Positions 49,347 through 58,876 of a stretch of 64,000 nucleotides of DNA are shown piece by piece (position 1 is the stretch's first letter; each line of letters starts with the position of its first letter). The translations under genes were made by a program, and so were the position numbers. Origin of the DNA: Klebsiella planticola ATCC 33531 (lineage in GTDB: Bacteria; Pseudomonadota; Gammaproteobacteria; Enterobacterales; Enterobacteriaceae); the NCBI RefSeq assembly GCF_000735435.1, contig NZ_JMPP01000029.1:53648-117647 (forward strand), in the 5' to 3' direction. Under the pieces are notes generated by a model that saw nothing but the letters and a program-made list of their open reading frames with translations, made no database searches and had not been told where the DNA came from.

Positions 49347-51467
49347 TTAGAAGTCGTAGCCGACGGTGGCGGTCACGCTGCGTTCGGCTCCCCAGTAGCA
49401 GTTGCCGGTCCCGTAGCAGCCGGAGAGATACTCCCGGTCGCTGAGGTTATTGGCGTTAACCTGCACAAAAGCCCCTTTCAACGACGGCGACCAGACGCCG
49501 AGATCGGCGCGCACCATCGCATCCAGTAAGGTCACCGACGGCAGGCGCTCGGTATTAGCGTCATCCGCCCACTGTTTCCCAATATAGCGTACGCCAGCCC
49601 CGGCGCTGATCCCCGCCGGGAACTGATAGCGCGCCCAGAAAGAGGCCATCTGATCCGGCGTCAGCTGCGGCGTATTGTCGCTCGTCCCATCTTTGGTGTC
49701 CTGGAAGCGCAGGCGGTTCCAGGTGTAGGAGGCGAGGGTGCTCAGCTCAGGCGTAATCTGGTTGCGCATCTCCAGCTCCACGCCCTGAGAGTGAACTTTT
49801 CCTGCTGGAATAAAGGTCGCGGTGGCGATGTTTGGATCGCGCGTCGCCACATCTTTTTGCGTTAAATCGTAGACCGCGATGCTGTACATATCGGCGGAGC
49901 CCGGCGGCTGGAACTTCAGCCCCGCTTCCAGCTGTTCTGCCGTGGTGGGTTTCAGCAGGGTACCGTCGGCGCCCGGCAGCATCGCAGGGGTAATCGCCTG
50001 GCTATAGCTCAGATACGGCGAGAGGCCGTTTTCCAGGGCATACAGCAGCGATGCCCGGCCGCTGATATGGTCATCGGAGCGGCGGCTGGAGGTGCCGAAG
50101 GTATCGCTGACCTGCTGCGAAACAATACGGTCGTAACGCCCGGACACATCCAGATGCCAGCGCGCCCAGACCATTTCGTCCTGCAGATAGATCCCGGTCT
50201 GGTAATAGCGGCGGTTGTTGTTATCGCTGTAGGTCACGGTATGTCCGGTCTGCGCGCTATAGCCGCTGAACGGATCGAGAGGCGACGCGCTGCCGGCGCC
50301 GGTCCACAGATCGTTGCGGAAACGGTGATATTCTCCACCGAGAATCAGCGTATGGGCCAGTTCGCCGGTGGTGAAATCGGCGCGCAGGCGGTTATCGGTT
50401 GACCAGGCATCCAGCGAACCGCGCGAGCCGCTGTAGCCGCGCGCCAGACTATCGCTGTCATCAATCCAGCCGACCTGATACACCTGATCCAGCGATACGT
50501 TGGTGTGGGTATAGCTTCCGGCGGAGTAGGCCGACCAGACGTCATTGAACTGGTGAGTGAACTCGTAGCTGTAGATCTGCTCGCGGCGCTGATACCCGTC
50601 TGACGGATCGCCTTCGTTGGTGCTGGTGGAGAGCTTACGCCCGTTGTGGGCATAGCGGGTGCCTTCCAGCGGCAGCGAACCGTGATAGCCGCCTGACGGA
50701 TCTTTTTGCAGGTAGGCGCGCAGCAGCAGCGAGGTGTCAGTATCCGGTTGCCAGAGCAGGGAAGGCGAAATAGCGTAGCGTTCTTCGCGGGTGTTATCGT
50801 ACTGAGTATCGCTGGTGCGCGTCATGCCGATAATCCGGTAAGCCCATTGATCGTTGAGGGCATCGGTATAATCGAAGGCGGCCCCTTTGGTATTCTGCGT
50901 CCCGCCGCTGAGGCGGAAATGGCCTTCCGAGGTAAACTGCGGACGTTTGGAGGTCAGATTCACCACCCCGCCCGGCACGCTCTGACCGTACAGCGCCGAA
51001 GAGGGGCCGCGGATGACGTCAACCCGTTCAACAAACCACGGATCGATTTGCAGGACGTTGTGGCTACCGCCGTCGCTCATCAGGCGCATGCCGTCGAGAA
51101 ACAGGTTATCAACATCACCGCCGTGGTAGCCGCGTAGCGATACCGTATCAAAGCGGGTTGCGCCGCCGCCGAAGCTGGAGTAAACCCCCGGAGTGTATTC
51201 CAGCGCCTGGCTGATGGTATTGGCTCCCTGATCATCCATCTGTTGACGGGTGATGACGGAGACCGATTGCGCGGTGGTAATCAACGGCTGATCGGTTTTG
51301 GTCGCGCCGGCCGAGGTTTTGGCGCTATAGCCCTGCGTTGGCGAGATGGCAGAGTCGATGGGTTGCGCGGTGACGATAACCGTCTCTTCCGCCAGGCTGG
51401 CAAACGGGAAGACGGTGGCCAGCGCGTACAGCAGCGCCGGGCGTTTGAAGATGACGCGAGCGGTCAT
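49347..51467 (-). CDS. TonB-dependent siderophore receptor, FoxA/FhuA-like
   Basis: A 706-residue outer-membrane receptor: signal peptide (residues 1-26), TonB box region (EETVIVTAQ), plug domain (QSVSVITRQQMDDQGANTISQALEYTPGV to RGPSSALYGQSVPGGVVNL) and 22-strand barrel ending in phenylalanine. It resembles ferrioxamine receptor FoxA of Klebsiella/Yersinia type, e.g. the C-terminal CYGTGNCYWG cysteine pair; FhuA-type hydroxamate specificity is likely but not proven. ATG 51467 after CAGGAT gives the signal peptide; the longer in-frame start at 51614 would bury it. A Fur-like box lies upstream. Confidence 0.88.
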   Translation of the reverse strand: MTARVIFKRPALLYALATVFPFASLAEETVIVTAQPIDSAISPTQGYSAKTSAGATKTDQPLITTAQSVSVITRQQMDDQGANTISQALEYTPGVYSSFGGGATRFDTVSLRGYHGGDVDNLFLDGMRLMSDGGSHNVLQIDPWFVERVDVIRGPSSALYGQSVPGGVVNLTSKRPQFTSEGHFRLSGGTQNTKGAAFDYTDALNDQWAYRIIGMTRTSDTQYDNTREERYAISPSLLWQPDTDTSLLLRAYLQKDPSGGYHGSLPLEGTRYAHNGRKLSTSTNEGDPSDGYQRREQIYSYEFTHQFNDVWSAYSAGSYTHTNVSLDQVYQVGWIDDSDSLARGYSGSRGSLDAWSTDNRLRADFTTGELAHTLILGGEYHRFRNDLWTGAGSASPLDPFSGYSAQTGHTVTYSDNNNRRYYQTGIYLQDEMVWARWHLDVSGRYDRIVSQQVSDTFGTSSRRSDDHISGRASLLYALENGLSPYLSYSQAITPAMLPGADGTLLKPTTAEQLEAGLKFQPPGSADMYSIAVYDLTQKDVATRDPNIATATFIPAGKVHSQGVELEMRNQITPELSTLASYTWNRLRFQDTKDGTSDNTPQLTPDQMASFWARYQFPAGISAGAGVRYIGKQWADDANTERLPSVTLLDAMVRADLGVWSPSLKGAFVQVNANNLSDREYLSGCYGTGNCYWGAERSVTATVGYDF

Positions 51468-51550
51468 GACATAATCCTGAGTTGACGTAGCCTGGTACTC
51501 CTGTACGCCACCACGCATAAAAAACGAAAGTGTCATCTTTCGTAAAAAAG

Positions 51551-51569
51551 TAATGCGAATTATTATCGT
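51551..51569 (-). promoter_or_regulatory. Fur-like box before the receptor gene
   Basis: TAATGCGAATTATTATCGT matches the right half of the 19-bp Fur consensus (ATTATC) well and the left half weakly. It lies about 85-100 bp before the receptor start. Iron repression is expected for a siderophore receptor. Confidence 0.55.
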
Positions 51570-51721
51570 TTGCTTTCTCGCGATCAAGCGCGTTTTTGTC
51601 GCGCTCGCTGGCAAAGACCGCGATAAATATCAGGATGTTGCTGCGTAAGGGGCGCGTCATGCGCCCGAAGGGGGAGAGAGGGAAACCCGCTACCTACTAA
51701 TTCAGGTGGGGGATAACGCGT

Positions 51722-52513
51722 TCAGCGACGGCAATTCCAGCCGATCAGCGCCCAGTCCCGGGCCTCAACCTGAATTGTCTCCGGGTTTTGCTGCGGATAC
51801 CAGCGGGCGAGACGTTCCCGCTCGGCCGGGCTGAGTGCGCCGAACGCCGCCACGACGTTGCGCTCAAACAGCGGATAGCTGCTGTTATCCTGAGTGTCGC
51901 CATAAATAAAGTCGACGCTGGCATTAATCCCCATTTGATACAACACGTTCACGGCATACATATAGTTCGGCAGCGCCGCGCCGTCTCGTCCCAGCACGCG
52001 CAGGATCGTCGGCGAGGCAAACCCCGGGTTAACCAGATGGGTGGTGTAGACCCGCAGCCGCGCCTGACGATCGAGCTTCGTCATCGCATCGCGCAAATCG
52101 GCCACCAGGGTGGAACGGGAGGCGATGGCGATATCGCAGCGCGGTAGCCCCTCCCAGCTCTCTTCCCACGCCCGCTGGCGCCAGACCGCGTGGCGAACGC
52201 CTTGCGCCGTAGCCCGACGGGCGGCGACCTCCAGCATCCCCTGACTGTAATCGACGCCGCAGATCTCTTTGAGCTGGCTGGCCAGCGCCAGCGAGACGGT
52301 ACCCGGCCCACAGCCCATATCAAACAGGCTGCTGGCGCCGTGCAAATCGATTTTTGCCAGCAGCTGCTGCAGATAGCTGTCGATGACCGGGGCGTCGACG
52401 ATGGCGATGTTTTCCGCCCGGGCATCCCAGTGGGCGGGCGGTTTCTCTTTCCGTCCTGCCAGAGCGAGCTGTTGTTGGTAGAGGCGGGCAAAATCGATAT
52501 CGTCAATCAACAT
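51722..52513 (-). CDS. Class I SAM-dependent methyltransferase
   Basis: A 263-residue Rossmann-fold methyltransferase. Motif I is SSLFDMGCGPGTVSLAL (about 61-77) with an acidic residue at the end of strand 2 (CGVDYSQGM). The N-terminus carries an extra helical segment (about 1-60). The substrate is unknown. It lies 254 bases upstream of the siderophore receptor on the same strand, with a weak GC hairpin (51650-51666) between, so co-transcription is uncertain. A role linked to iron or siderophore is a guess from position. Confidence 0.8.
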   Translation of the reverse strand: MLIDDIDFARLYQQQLALAGRKEKPPAHWDARAENIAIVDAPVIDSYLQQLLAKIDLHGASSLFDMGCGPGTVSLALASQLKEICGVDYSQGMLEVAARRATAQGVRHAVWRQRAWEESWEGLPRCDIAIASRSTLVADLRDAMTKLDRQARLRVYTTHLVNPGFASPTILRVLGRDGAALPNYMYAVNVLYQMGINASVDFIYGDTQDNSSYPLFERNVVAAFGALSPAERERLARWYPQQNPETIQVEARDWALIGWNCRR

Positions 52514-52579
52514 AAGAGTCTTCCATCAAGGCGGGTGACCTGAAAACAGCAGACTAACGCGATTGCGAGCCGCGCGGGA

Positions 52580-52610
52580 GAAAAAAACGCGGCGGTGAGC
52601 CCGCCGCGTA
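52580..52610 (-). terminator. Intrinsic terminator after treA
   Basis: CGCGGCGG and CCGCCGCG arms with a short loop. On the minus strand they are followed by seven T. Confidence 0.9.
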
Positions 52611-52616
52611 CGAGGT

Positions 52617-54362
52617 TTACGGCGCCGGTTTTTTATCCGGTTCGGCGAGCGCATCGTTGGCGGCCGGCTGGGTGCTGACGGCCGCAGCGGATTTTTCCAC
52701 ATTCCCGACCGGGCGCGAAGCCGGCAGTGAATCGCACGGTTTCTCTTTCGGGCAGACCAGATCCAGCATTTTCAGCGTCACGCCGTTGGTCCAGCCGAAA
52801 CCATCCTGCAGCGGATATTCACCGCCGCCACCGCCGGTGCCCGTCGAGCTGACATCATACTTTTCGACCAGCTTTTGTTGACTGTCGTAGGTATGCTGGA
52901 CATTGCTGAGGAAGCGCCAGCTCACCTCCATCGCAATTTTCTGCTGGTCGTAGTTTTGTAGCCCCTGGGCGGCAACCCACTGCAGCGGCGCCCAGCCGTT
53001 CGGTGCATCCCACTGCTGACCGCTGTTCACGGTGGTCGTGGTTAAGCCACCGGGTTTCAGCAGCTGCGATTCTGCCGCCGCAGCGACCTTCGCCGCTCGT
53101 TCGCGGGAAGCGGCGTTTACGTACAGCGGGAACAGGGCCGCGGCGGTGAGCTGATTACGGACCTTATGGGTCTTGAGGTCATAATCGGCGTACCAGCCCG
53201 CTTTATCGTTCCACAGATATTTCTCCAGCGCCTTCTGGCGGTCGTTGGCCAGGGCATCGTACTGCGCCGCTTTGGCGCTGTCGCCGGCGGCCTTGCTGGC
53301 ACGCGAGAGGGTCTTCTCCATGTGGAACATCAGCGCGTTGAGATCGACCGGCACGATGCTGGTGGTGCGGATGGTCCCCAGTTTTTTCGGGTCATCCATC
53401 CAGCGCGAGCTGAAATCCCAGCCCGAGGCGGCGGCAGAACGCAGGTCGCGATAGATCTCGGTCGCCGGGCGATTCGGGTTGTTTTTCGCGGTGGTGACAT
53501 CATCGAGCCACGATTCCGGACGCGGGGTATCGTTATCATCCCAGTAGCGGTTCAGCAGCGCGCCATCCTCCATTCGCACCACCCGCTGGTTGGCTTTTCC
53601 CGGCTCCAGCGCATCGGCGCCTTTCATCCAGTACTGGTACTCTTTTTCCATCTGCGGCAGCCAGGTTTTCAGCACCCTATCGCCATCATGGGTCGCGAGG
53701 AGCTCCACCATAAACGAGAAAAACGGCGGCTGTGAGCGGCTCAGATAGTAGCTACGATTACCATTGGGAATGTGGCCCCAGGCATCGATCTCCGCCGCGA
53801 AGTTGGTCACCATATCCTCAACTTTATCCCAGTGCCCGCTCTCGGCCAGGCCCAACATGGTGAAGTAGCTATCCCAGTAATACACTTCCCGGAAGCGGCC
53901 GCCGGGAACCACGTAGGGTTTGGGCAGCGGCAGCAAAGAGTCCCACTTTTCGACCTCAACGGTGCTGCGGGTCAGCACTGGCCACAGGCCGTCGATATGC
54001 TGACGCAGCGTCTGGCCCTTCGGCGGAACGTACCGATCATTGTCTTTCGGCAGGGTGAAATTCAGCTCGACGAAATGACGCAGGTCGAAGCTGGTCTGGT
54101 TTTTTTGCATGCGATAGTCGGCCAGGATCATCAGCGGATCGCTATTGGGGATCGCATCGGCAAAGGTTTTCTGGTCGGGGAAGAGTCGGGCATTTTGCAC
54201 ATCATTAAACAGCGGGCCGAGCATCACATCCGGGGATGGCGGCACGGGTTTGGTTTCCACGGCCTGGGCGGCCAGCGTCGATAAAGCGAAGATCGCGCCC
54301 CCGAGCGCCAGAGATAAAGCGTAAGGCAACGTTGCGGGACGACGTGAAACCGATCTCGTCAT
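52617..54362 (-). CDS. treA: Periplasmic trehalase TreA
   Basis: A 581-residue GH37 trehalase that splits trehalose into two glucose molecules in the periplasm, useful under high osmolarity. The signal peptide ends near AAQA (residue 34). Both GH37 signatures are complete: [15 protein letters not shown] (about 152-166) and [13 protein letters not shown] (about 455). Acidic residues in the usual catalytic places are in DFSSRW and [18 protein letters not shown] proline/alanine-rich tail follows the domain. Confidence 0.95.
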   Translation of the reverse strand: MTRSVSRRPATLPYALSLALGGAIFALSTLAAQAVETKPVPPSPDVMLGPLFNDVQNARLFPDQKTFADAIPNSDPLMILADYRMQKNQTSFDLRHFVELNFTLPKDNDRYVPPKGQTLRQHIDGLWPVLTRSTVEVEKWDSLLPLPKPYVVPGGRFREVYYWDSYFTMLGLAESGHWDKVEDMVTNFAAEIDAWGHIPNGNRSYYLSRSQPPFFSFMVELLATHDGDRVLKTWLPQMEKEYQYWMKGADALEPGKANQRVVRMEDGALLNRYWDDNDTPRPESWLDDVTTAKNNPNRPATEIYRDLRSAAASGWDFSSRWMDDPKKLGTIRTTSIVPVDLNALMFHMEKTLSRASKAAGDSAKAAQYDALANDRQKALEKYLWNDKAGWYADYDLKTHKVRNQLTAAALFPLYVNAASRERAAKVAAAAESQLLKPGGLTTTTVNSGQQWDAPNGWAPLQWVAAQGLQNYDQQKIAMEVSWRFLSNVQHTYDSQQKLVEKYDVSSTGTGGGGGEYPLQDGFGWTNGVTLKMLDLVCPKEKPCDSLPASRPVGNVEKSAAAVSTQPAANDALAEPDKKPAP

Positions 54363-54585
54363 GGGGAATTCTCCTTATCATTTCAGACGGTCTTGCCACT
54401 GCATTTGACCATCAGAAAACCTTAGACGAATATCTGCTATCCGGGGTGTTGCAGGTAACATTTTGCGTGAAAACAGACAATTTACCTGCCTGTCCTGGCA
54501 GACAAACAATAAGCAGAGCCGTGGAAATCGCCATGTCATCGCGGTGTGCTGTTATCGGTCGATCAAAGTCTGAGGAGAACTGCGG

Positions 54586-55479
54586 GTGAATCGACGTCAT
54601 TTTCTGCTGTTAAGCGCGGCATCGCTGTGGGCGGCGGCACGTGCCGGGGCCAGCGATCGCCGGGATGAGGTGCTCAGCTTATGGCCTGCCGAACCGCCGG
54701 GGGGCGGCGGGCCATCCGGGGCACCGCGGCTCTCTGCGCGCGGCGCGCTCACTCATATTGTCCGGCCGCAGTTGGCGGTGTGGCGCCCGGCGCAACCCCG
54801 TGGTCATGGCGTACTGATTGCCGCCGGGGGCGGCTACCGGCGCATCGAAATGGCGAAAGAGGCCTGGCCTGCCGCGCGCTGGCTGACGGCACGCGGCTAT
54901 ACCGCCTACGTCCTGAGCTACCGGCTTCCCGGCGAAGGGTGGGGCGCCGGCGCGCTGGCGCCGTTGCAGGACGCCCAGCGGGCGCTGCGGTTGATTCGCG
55001 CGCGGGAAGAACAGGTCAGCCTGCTGGGGTTTTCCGCCGGCGGGCATTTGCTGGGTATGGCGGCCTGCCGGGCCGATTTTGCCGCTTATTCGCCGCAGGA
55101 TGCTCTCGATGACCATCCGGCTCGTGCCGATAAAGCCGCGCTGATTTATCCGATTATTTCGCTGATGTCGCCCTATAGCCATACCGCGACGCACCGGATG
55201 CTGGCGGGCGCCCATGCCTCGGAAGCGGTTGACCGCGCCTGGTCGGTGCAGACCTACGTCAATTCACAGACACCGCCCTGTTTTCTGGCCCAGGCGGAGG
55301 ATGATTCGGTGTCCGATCCGCATAACACCCTGATCATGGCCGCCGCCTGCCGACAGCATCAGGTGCCGGTCAGCCTCTATCGCTATGCCCGCGGTGGACA
55401 CGGTTTTGCCATGGGGCGTCCCGGTACGCCGACCGTCGAATGGCCGGAGCATTACGCGCGCTGGCTGAACGGGCGCTAA
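54586..55479 (+). CDS. Exported alpha/beta hydrolase (esterase/BD-FAE type)
   Basis: A 297-residue hydrolase with a signal-like start MNRRHFLLLSAASLW that resembles a twin-arginine (RRxFL) leader; export by Tat is possible. The nucleophile is Ser150 in GFSAGGHLLG, the acid is probably in AEDDSVSDP, and the histidine in GGHGFAMG, typical of xylan- or feruloyl-esterase-like enzymes. GTG 54586 follows TGAGGAGAACTG. It lies 200 bases before the Anbu operon, but the sigma-54 promoter in between suggests a separate unit. The substrate is unknown. Confidence 0.78.
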   Translation: MNRRHFLLLSAASLWAAARAGASDRRDEVLSLWPAEPPGGGGPSGAPRLSARGALTHIVRPQLAVWRPAQPRGHGVLIAAGGGYRRIEMAKEAWPAARWLTARGYTAYVLSYRLPGEGWGAGALAPLQDAQRALRLIRAREEQVSLLGFSAGGHLLGMAACRADFAAYSPQDALDDHPARADKAALIYPIISLMSPYSHTATHRMLAGAHASEAVDRAWSVQTYVNSQTPPCFLAQAEDDSVSDPHNTLIMAAACRQHQVPVSLYRYARGGHGFAMGRPGTPTVEWPEHYARWLNGR

Positions 55480-55505
55480 CCCTGATGGCGCAGGCGCGCG
55501 ATATT

Positions 55506-55522
55506 TGCTTCATGATGGTGCA
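55506..55522. promoter_or_regulatory. Candidate NtrC enhancer site
   Basis: TGCTTCATGATGGTGCA agrees with the glnA-type NtrC site TGCACTAAAATGGTGCA at 12 of 17 positions, with a perfect right half. It lies about 120-140 bp upstream of the expected start of the sigma-54 promoter, a usual enhancer distance. Further TTGCAC half-sites occur at 55560 and 55590. Confidence 0.6.
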
Positions 55523-55617
55523 AAACCGGCGTGGCATCGGCTATCGGGGTGATTGTTTTTTGCACAATAAAGCGGCGCATTGCGGGGAATTGCACTGGTC
55601 TCACGCCCTCTGCTACC

Positions 55618-55634
55618 TGGCATAATAAATGCTT
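55618..55634 (+). promoter_or_regulatory. Sigma-54 (RpoN) promoter of the Anbu operon
   Basis: TGGCATAATAAATGCTT keeps the invariant GG (55619-55620) and GC (55631-55632) separated by exactly ten bases, and TGGCA of the -24 element. Transcription would begin near 55643, giving a leader of about 40 bases with GGAGGA before ATG 55684. Confidence 0.72.
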
Positions 55635-55683
55635 ATCTCTTTGCGGGGTTACCCCAACGTGAGTATAACCGGAGGAGACGGCC

Positions 55684-57123
55684 ATGATAAAAATAACGCT
55701 TCCTGACGGGCATTATTATGATGAGATGCTTACCGCGCAGGGACAGCAGCGTCACCACTATAACGCCTGGTGGCAATGGTTTCACAACACCGATCAATTC
55801 TCTATCCGGCAAAAGAAAGAGCAGGCGGAGCTGCTTTTTCACCGCATCGGCATCACGTTTAATGTGTATGGGGAAGATGAAGGTACCGAGCGTTTGATTC
55901 CATTCGATAGCGTCCCGCGCATCATTCCCGGCGGAGAGTGGAAAAAGATCGATCGCGGTATTCGTCAGCGGGTCAAAGCGCTGAACGCCTTTTTGTACGA
56001 TATCTACCACGAGCAAAATATCCTGCGCGCGGGCCTCATTCCGGCGGAGCAGGTACTGGCCAATGAACAATATCAGCCCTGCATGCAGGGCATCAATCTG
56101 CCCAATAATACCTATGCCCACATTACCGGCGTCGATATGGTGCGCAACAGCGACGGCCAGTATTACGTGCTGGAGGATAACCTGCGTACCCCTTCAGGGG
56201 TCTCGTATATGCTGGAAAACCGCAAAATGATGATGCGTCTCTATCCGGAGATGTTTGAAAATCACCATATTGCGCCGGTCGAGCGCTATCCGGGATACCT
56301 GCTGCAAACCCTGCGTGAAAGTTCCCCGGTGGACGATCCCTGCGTGGTGGTGATGACGCCCGGGCGTTTTAACAGCGCCTATTTCGAACACAGCTTCCTC
56401 GCCCAGCAGATGGGGGTTGAGCTGGTGGAAAGCGCCGATCTGTTTATTAAATCGGGCGCGGTCTATATGCGCACCACCGAAGGGCCGCGGCGGGTGGATG
56501 TGATTTACCGGCGTGTTGATGACGCCTATCTCGACCCGCTGGCATTTCGCGCCGACTCGATGCTCGGCGTGCCCGGCCTGCTGTCGGTGTATCGCGCAGG
56601 CGGCGTGGTGCTGGCTAATGCGATTGGTACCGGTGTGGCGGACGATAAGTCGATCTACCCCTTCGTCCCGGAGATGATCCGCTTCTATCTTGGCGAGCAG
56701 CCGATACTGAACAATATTCCCACCTGGCAGTGTCGCAAGCCGGAGGATTTGCAGTACGTGCTGGGGAATCTCGAGAGGATGGTGGTCAAAGAAGTTCATG
56801 GCGCCGGGGGATACGGCATGCTGGTGGGGCCGCGTTCAACCAAAGAAGAGCGGGAGATGTTTCGCCAGCGTCTGTTGGCCAATCCGGCTAACTATATCGG
56901 ACAGGAGACTCTGGCGTTGTCCACCTGTCCGACCTTCGTGGAGGGAGGGCTGTCGCCGAGGCATATCGATTTGCGTCCCTTTGTCCTCTCCGGCCAGGAG
57001 ATTCGTCTGGTGCCGGGCGGTCTGACGCGGGTGGCGCTCACCGAAGGCTCGCTGGTGGTGAACTCATCGCAGGGCGGGGGCACCAAAGATACCTGGGTGA
57101 TGGAGGATGGTGAATCATGCTGA
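55684..57123 (+). CDS. Circularly permuted ATP-grasp protein (Anbu operon, gene 1)
   Basis: A 479-residue member of the circularly permuted ATP-grasp family (formerly DUF404/DUF407), predicted to ligate amino or carboxyl groups with ATP as in peptide or amide bond formation. Visible motifs are VLEDNLRTPSGVSYMLENR (about 162-180, acidic metal ligands), VVKEVHGAGGYGMLVGP (about 370-386, glycine loop) and HIDLRPFVLSG. This family travels with alpha-E, transglutaminase and Anbu genes in many bacteria. The product and substrate are unknown. ATG 55684 follows GGAGGAGACGGCC, and its end overlaps gene 2 by 7 bases. Confidence 0.9.
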   Translation: MIKITLPDGHYYDEMLTAQGQQRHHYNAWWQWFHNTDQFSIRQKKEQAELLFHRIGITFNVYGEDEGTERLIPFDSVPRIIPGGEWKKIDRGIRQRVKALNAFLYDIYHEQNILRAGLIPAEQVLANEQYQPCMQGINLPNNTYAHITGVDMVRNSDGQYYVLEDNLRTPSGVSYMLENRKMMMRLYPEMFENHHIAPVERYPGYLLQTLRESSPVDDPCVVVMTPGRFNSAYFEHSFLAQQMGVELVESADLFIKSGAVYMRTTEGPRRVDVIYRRVDDAYLDPLAFRADSMLGVPGLLSVYRAGGVVLANAIGTGVADDKSIYPFVPEMIRFYLGEQPILNNIPTWQCRKPEDLQYVLGNLERMVVKEVHGAGGYGMLVGPRSTKEEREMFRQRLLANPANYIGQETLALSTCPTFVEGGLSPRHIDLRPFVLSGQEIRLVPGGLTRVALTEGSLVVNSSQGGGTKDTWVMEDGESC

Positions 57124-58046
57124 GTCGGACTGCGAGTGAACTTTTCTGGATGGCGCGCTACCTGGAGCGCGCGGAAAGCTATGCCCGGGTGCTTGATGTG
57201 ACGTGGAAACTGTCGATGATCCCGCGTCACAGCCAGCAGTCGCGGGATCTGGCTCTGCCGCTGAATTTGTCCTTAACCCATGAACTGTTTCAGGCGCGAC
57301 ATGCGCGCTTCACCATGAGCAATTTGCTTAATTTCTTCGCGCTCGACGGCAACAACCCCTGCAGTATTTACAGCTGCGTGGAGATGGCCTGGAACAACGC
57401 GCATGCGGTTCGCGGCAGCCTGTCCGCCGAGGTGTGGGAGTGCATCAACGCTACACGTATTGAACTGCGCCAGCTCCGCCAGCGGGGGATTAGCGAACTG
57501 GGCACCGATGGTTTTTTCGACTGGGTGAAGGAGCGGGTGCACCTGTTTCGCGGCGCGGTGCTGGGTACGCTGCTGCGCAATGACGCGCTGAGCTTTATCG
57601 GTATCGGCACCTTGATTGAACGGGCCTACGCCACCACGCAACTGCTGCTGATCAAGGATCAGCAGCTGAGCAGCGATCCGGATTCGGTACGCGAATACTA
57701 CCGGCTGGACACCCTGCTTAACGCGGTCAGCGCCCGGGAAGCCTACAACAGTATCTTTCGCCAGCCGGTCACCCGGGAGACGGTGATGGAGCTGCTGATT
57801 TTGCGCAACGACGTACCGCGATCCCTGCGGGCCTGTATCTCCGATCTGATTGGTCAGCTGGAGCATATCGCAAACGACCGTTCACACCTGCCGCTGCGCC
57901 TGGCGCATCAGCTGAATGTCGATCTGCGCTTCAGCACCCGCGACGATCTGGCGGGCGCCGATTTACAAAGTTACCTCAACGGACTGCTGGCGCGTATTAA
58001 TGCTCTGTCCGACAGCATCAGACAAACTTATCTGGAGGCGCTATGA
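57117..58046 (+). CDS. Alpha-E domain protein (Anbu operon, gene 2)
   Basis: A 309-residue all-helical alpha-E protein (DUF403), beginning MLSRTASELFWMARYLERAE, the family hallmark with conserved Glu and Arg. It is expected to be a partner or scaffold of the ATP-grasp enzyme, because the two are almost always adjacent or fused; no reaction is established. It overlaps gene 1 by 7 bases and gene 3 by 4 (ATGA), so the three are tightly coupled. Confidence 0.9.
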   Translation: MLSRTASELFWMARYLERAESYARVLDVTWKLSMIPRHSQQSRDLALPLNLSLTHELFQARHARFTMSNLLNFFALDGNNPCSIYSCVEMAWNNAHAVRGSLSAEVWECINATRIELRQLRQRGISELGTDGFFDWVKERVHLFRGAVLGTLLRNDALSFIGIGTLIERAYATTQLLLIKDQQLSSDPDSVREYYRLDTLLNAVSAREAYNSIFRQPVTRETVMELLILRNDVPRSLRACISDLIGQLEHIANDRSHLPLRLAHQLNVDLRFSTRDDLAGADLQSYLNGLLARINALSDSIRQTYLEAL

Positions 58047-58858
58047 AACTGGTCATCGATCACCTGACCCGCTACGGCTACGATGAAGAAGTGAAGTTTT
58101 CGACCCAGTACCTGCGCCTGACGCCGCGCAGCACCGGACGGCAAACCATTACCTCCTGGACCCTGACCTTGCCGGAGGGCGCGGCGGTGACGACCACCGA
58201 CGCATGGGGAAATGTCCTGCATGTATTAACGCTCGACAATCCCCACAAAGAGATTGCCATCCGCGCCAGCGGGATCGTGGATATTGCCGAGGACAGCGAA
58301 CAGAGCGATGTGGCGGAAGAGGAGCTGCTCTCTCCGCTGGTCTATTTACGCTGTACGCCGCTGACCCGCGCCGACGACAGGATTCGCGAATTTGCCCAGC
58401 GCCTGTATCGCCGCGATGAGCCGGAGGAGAGTCTGAATCAACTGATGGCGGACCTGCTGCTGAGAATGCCATACTCACCGGGAGCCACGCAGGTGCAGGA
58501 CTCTGCCGCAGACGCCTTTGCCAGGGCAAAAGGCGTCTGCCAGGATCATACCCACGTCTTCCTCGCCTGCTGTCGCGCGCTGGAGATCCCGGCGCGCTAC
58601 GTCAGCGGCTACGTTTACAGCGATAATGCCCAGCATGTCGCAATGCACGCATGGGCAGAGGTGTGGGTGAACGGACGCTGGCAATCTTTTGATATCACCA
58701 ATAATACCCGTCACCTCAACCAGCATCTGCGGCTGGCGACCGGGCTGGACTATCTGGATGCCTGTCCGGTGCGCGGCACCCGGCTGGGCGGCGGCGGGGA
58801 AATAATGTTAACCAACGCTGAAGTGCGCGAGCATTCGCAACAGGCGCAGCAGCAATAA
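58043..58858 (+). CDS. Transglutaminase-like cysteine peptidase (Anbu operon, gene 3)
   Basis: A 271-residue transglutaminase-core protein with an N-terminal beta domain (MKLVIDHLTRYGYDEEV to about residue 90). The Cys-His-Asp triad is visible: Cys in AKGVCQDHTHVFL, His in VAMHAWAEVWV, Asp in WQSFDITNN. No signal peptide is seen. Such proteins may hydrolyse or transfer peptide bonds, and in this operon could process the product of the ATP-grasp enzyme; that role is inferred. Confidence 0.9.
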   Translation: MKLVIDHLTRYGYDEEVKFSTQYLRLTPRSTGRQTITSWTLTLPEGAAVTTTDAWGNVLHVLTLDNPHKEIAIRASGIVDIAEDSEQSDVAEEELLSPLVYLRCTPLTRADDRIREFAQRLYRRDEPEESLNQLMADLLLRMPYSPGATQVQDSAADAFARAKGVCQDHTHVFLACCRALEIPARYVSGYVYSDNAQHVAMHAWAEVWVNGRWQSFDITNNTRHLNQHLRLATGLDYLDACPVRGTRLGGGGEIMLTNAEVREHSQQAQQQ

Positions 58859-58876
58859 AGGCAGGAACAAAGAACG

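Noticed and set aside
51650..51666. Terminator between the methyltransferase and receptor genes
   Set aside because: The GC-rich hairpin has only 6-bp arms and no T-tract, so it does not show that the genes are separate units.
55440..55625. 61-codon ORF spanning the Anbu promoter region
   Set aside because: It overlaps the hydrolase 3' end and the sigma-54 promoter and has no family features.
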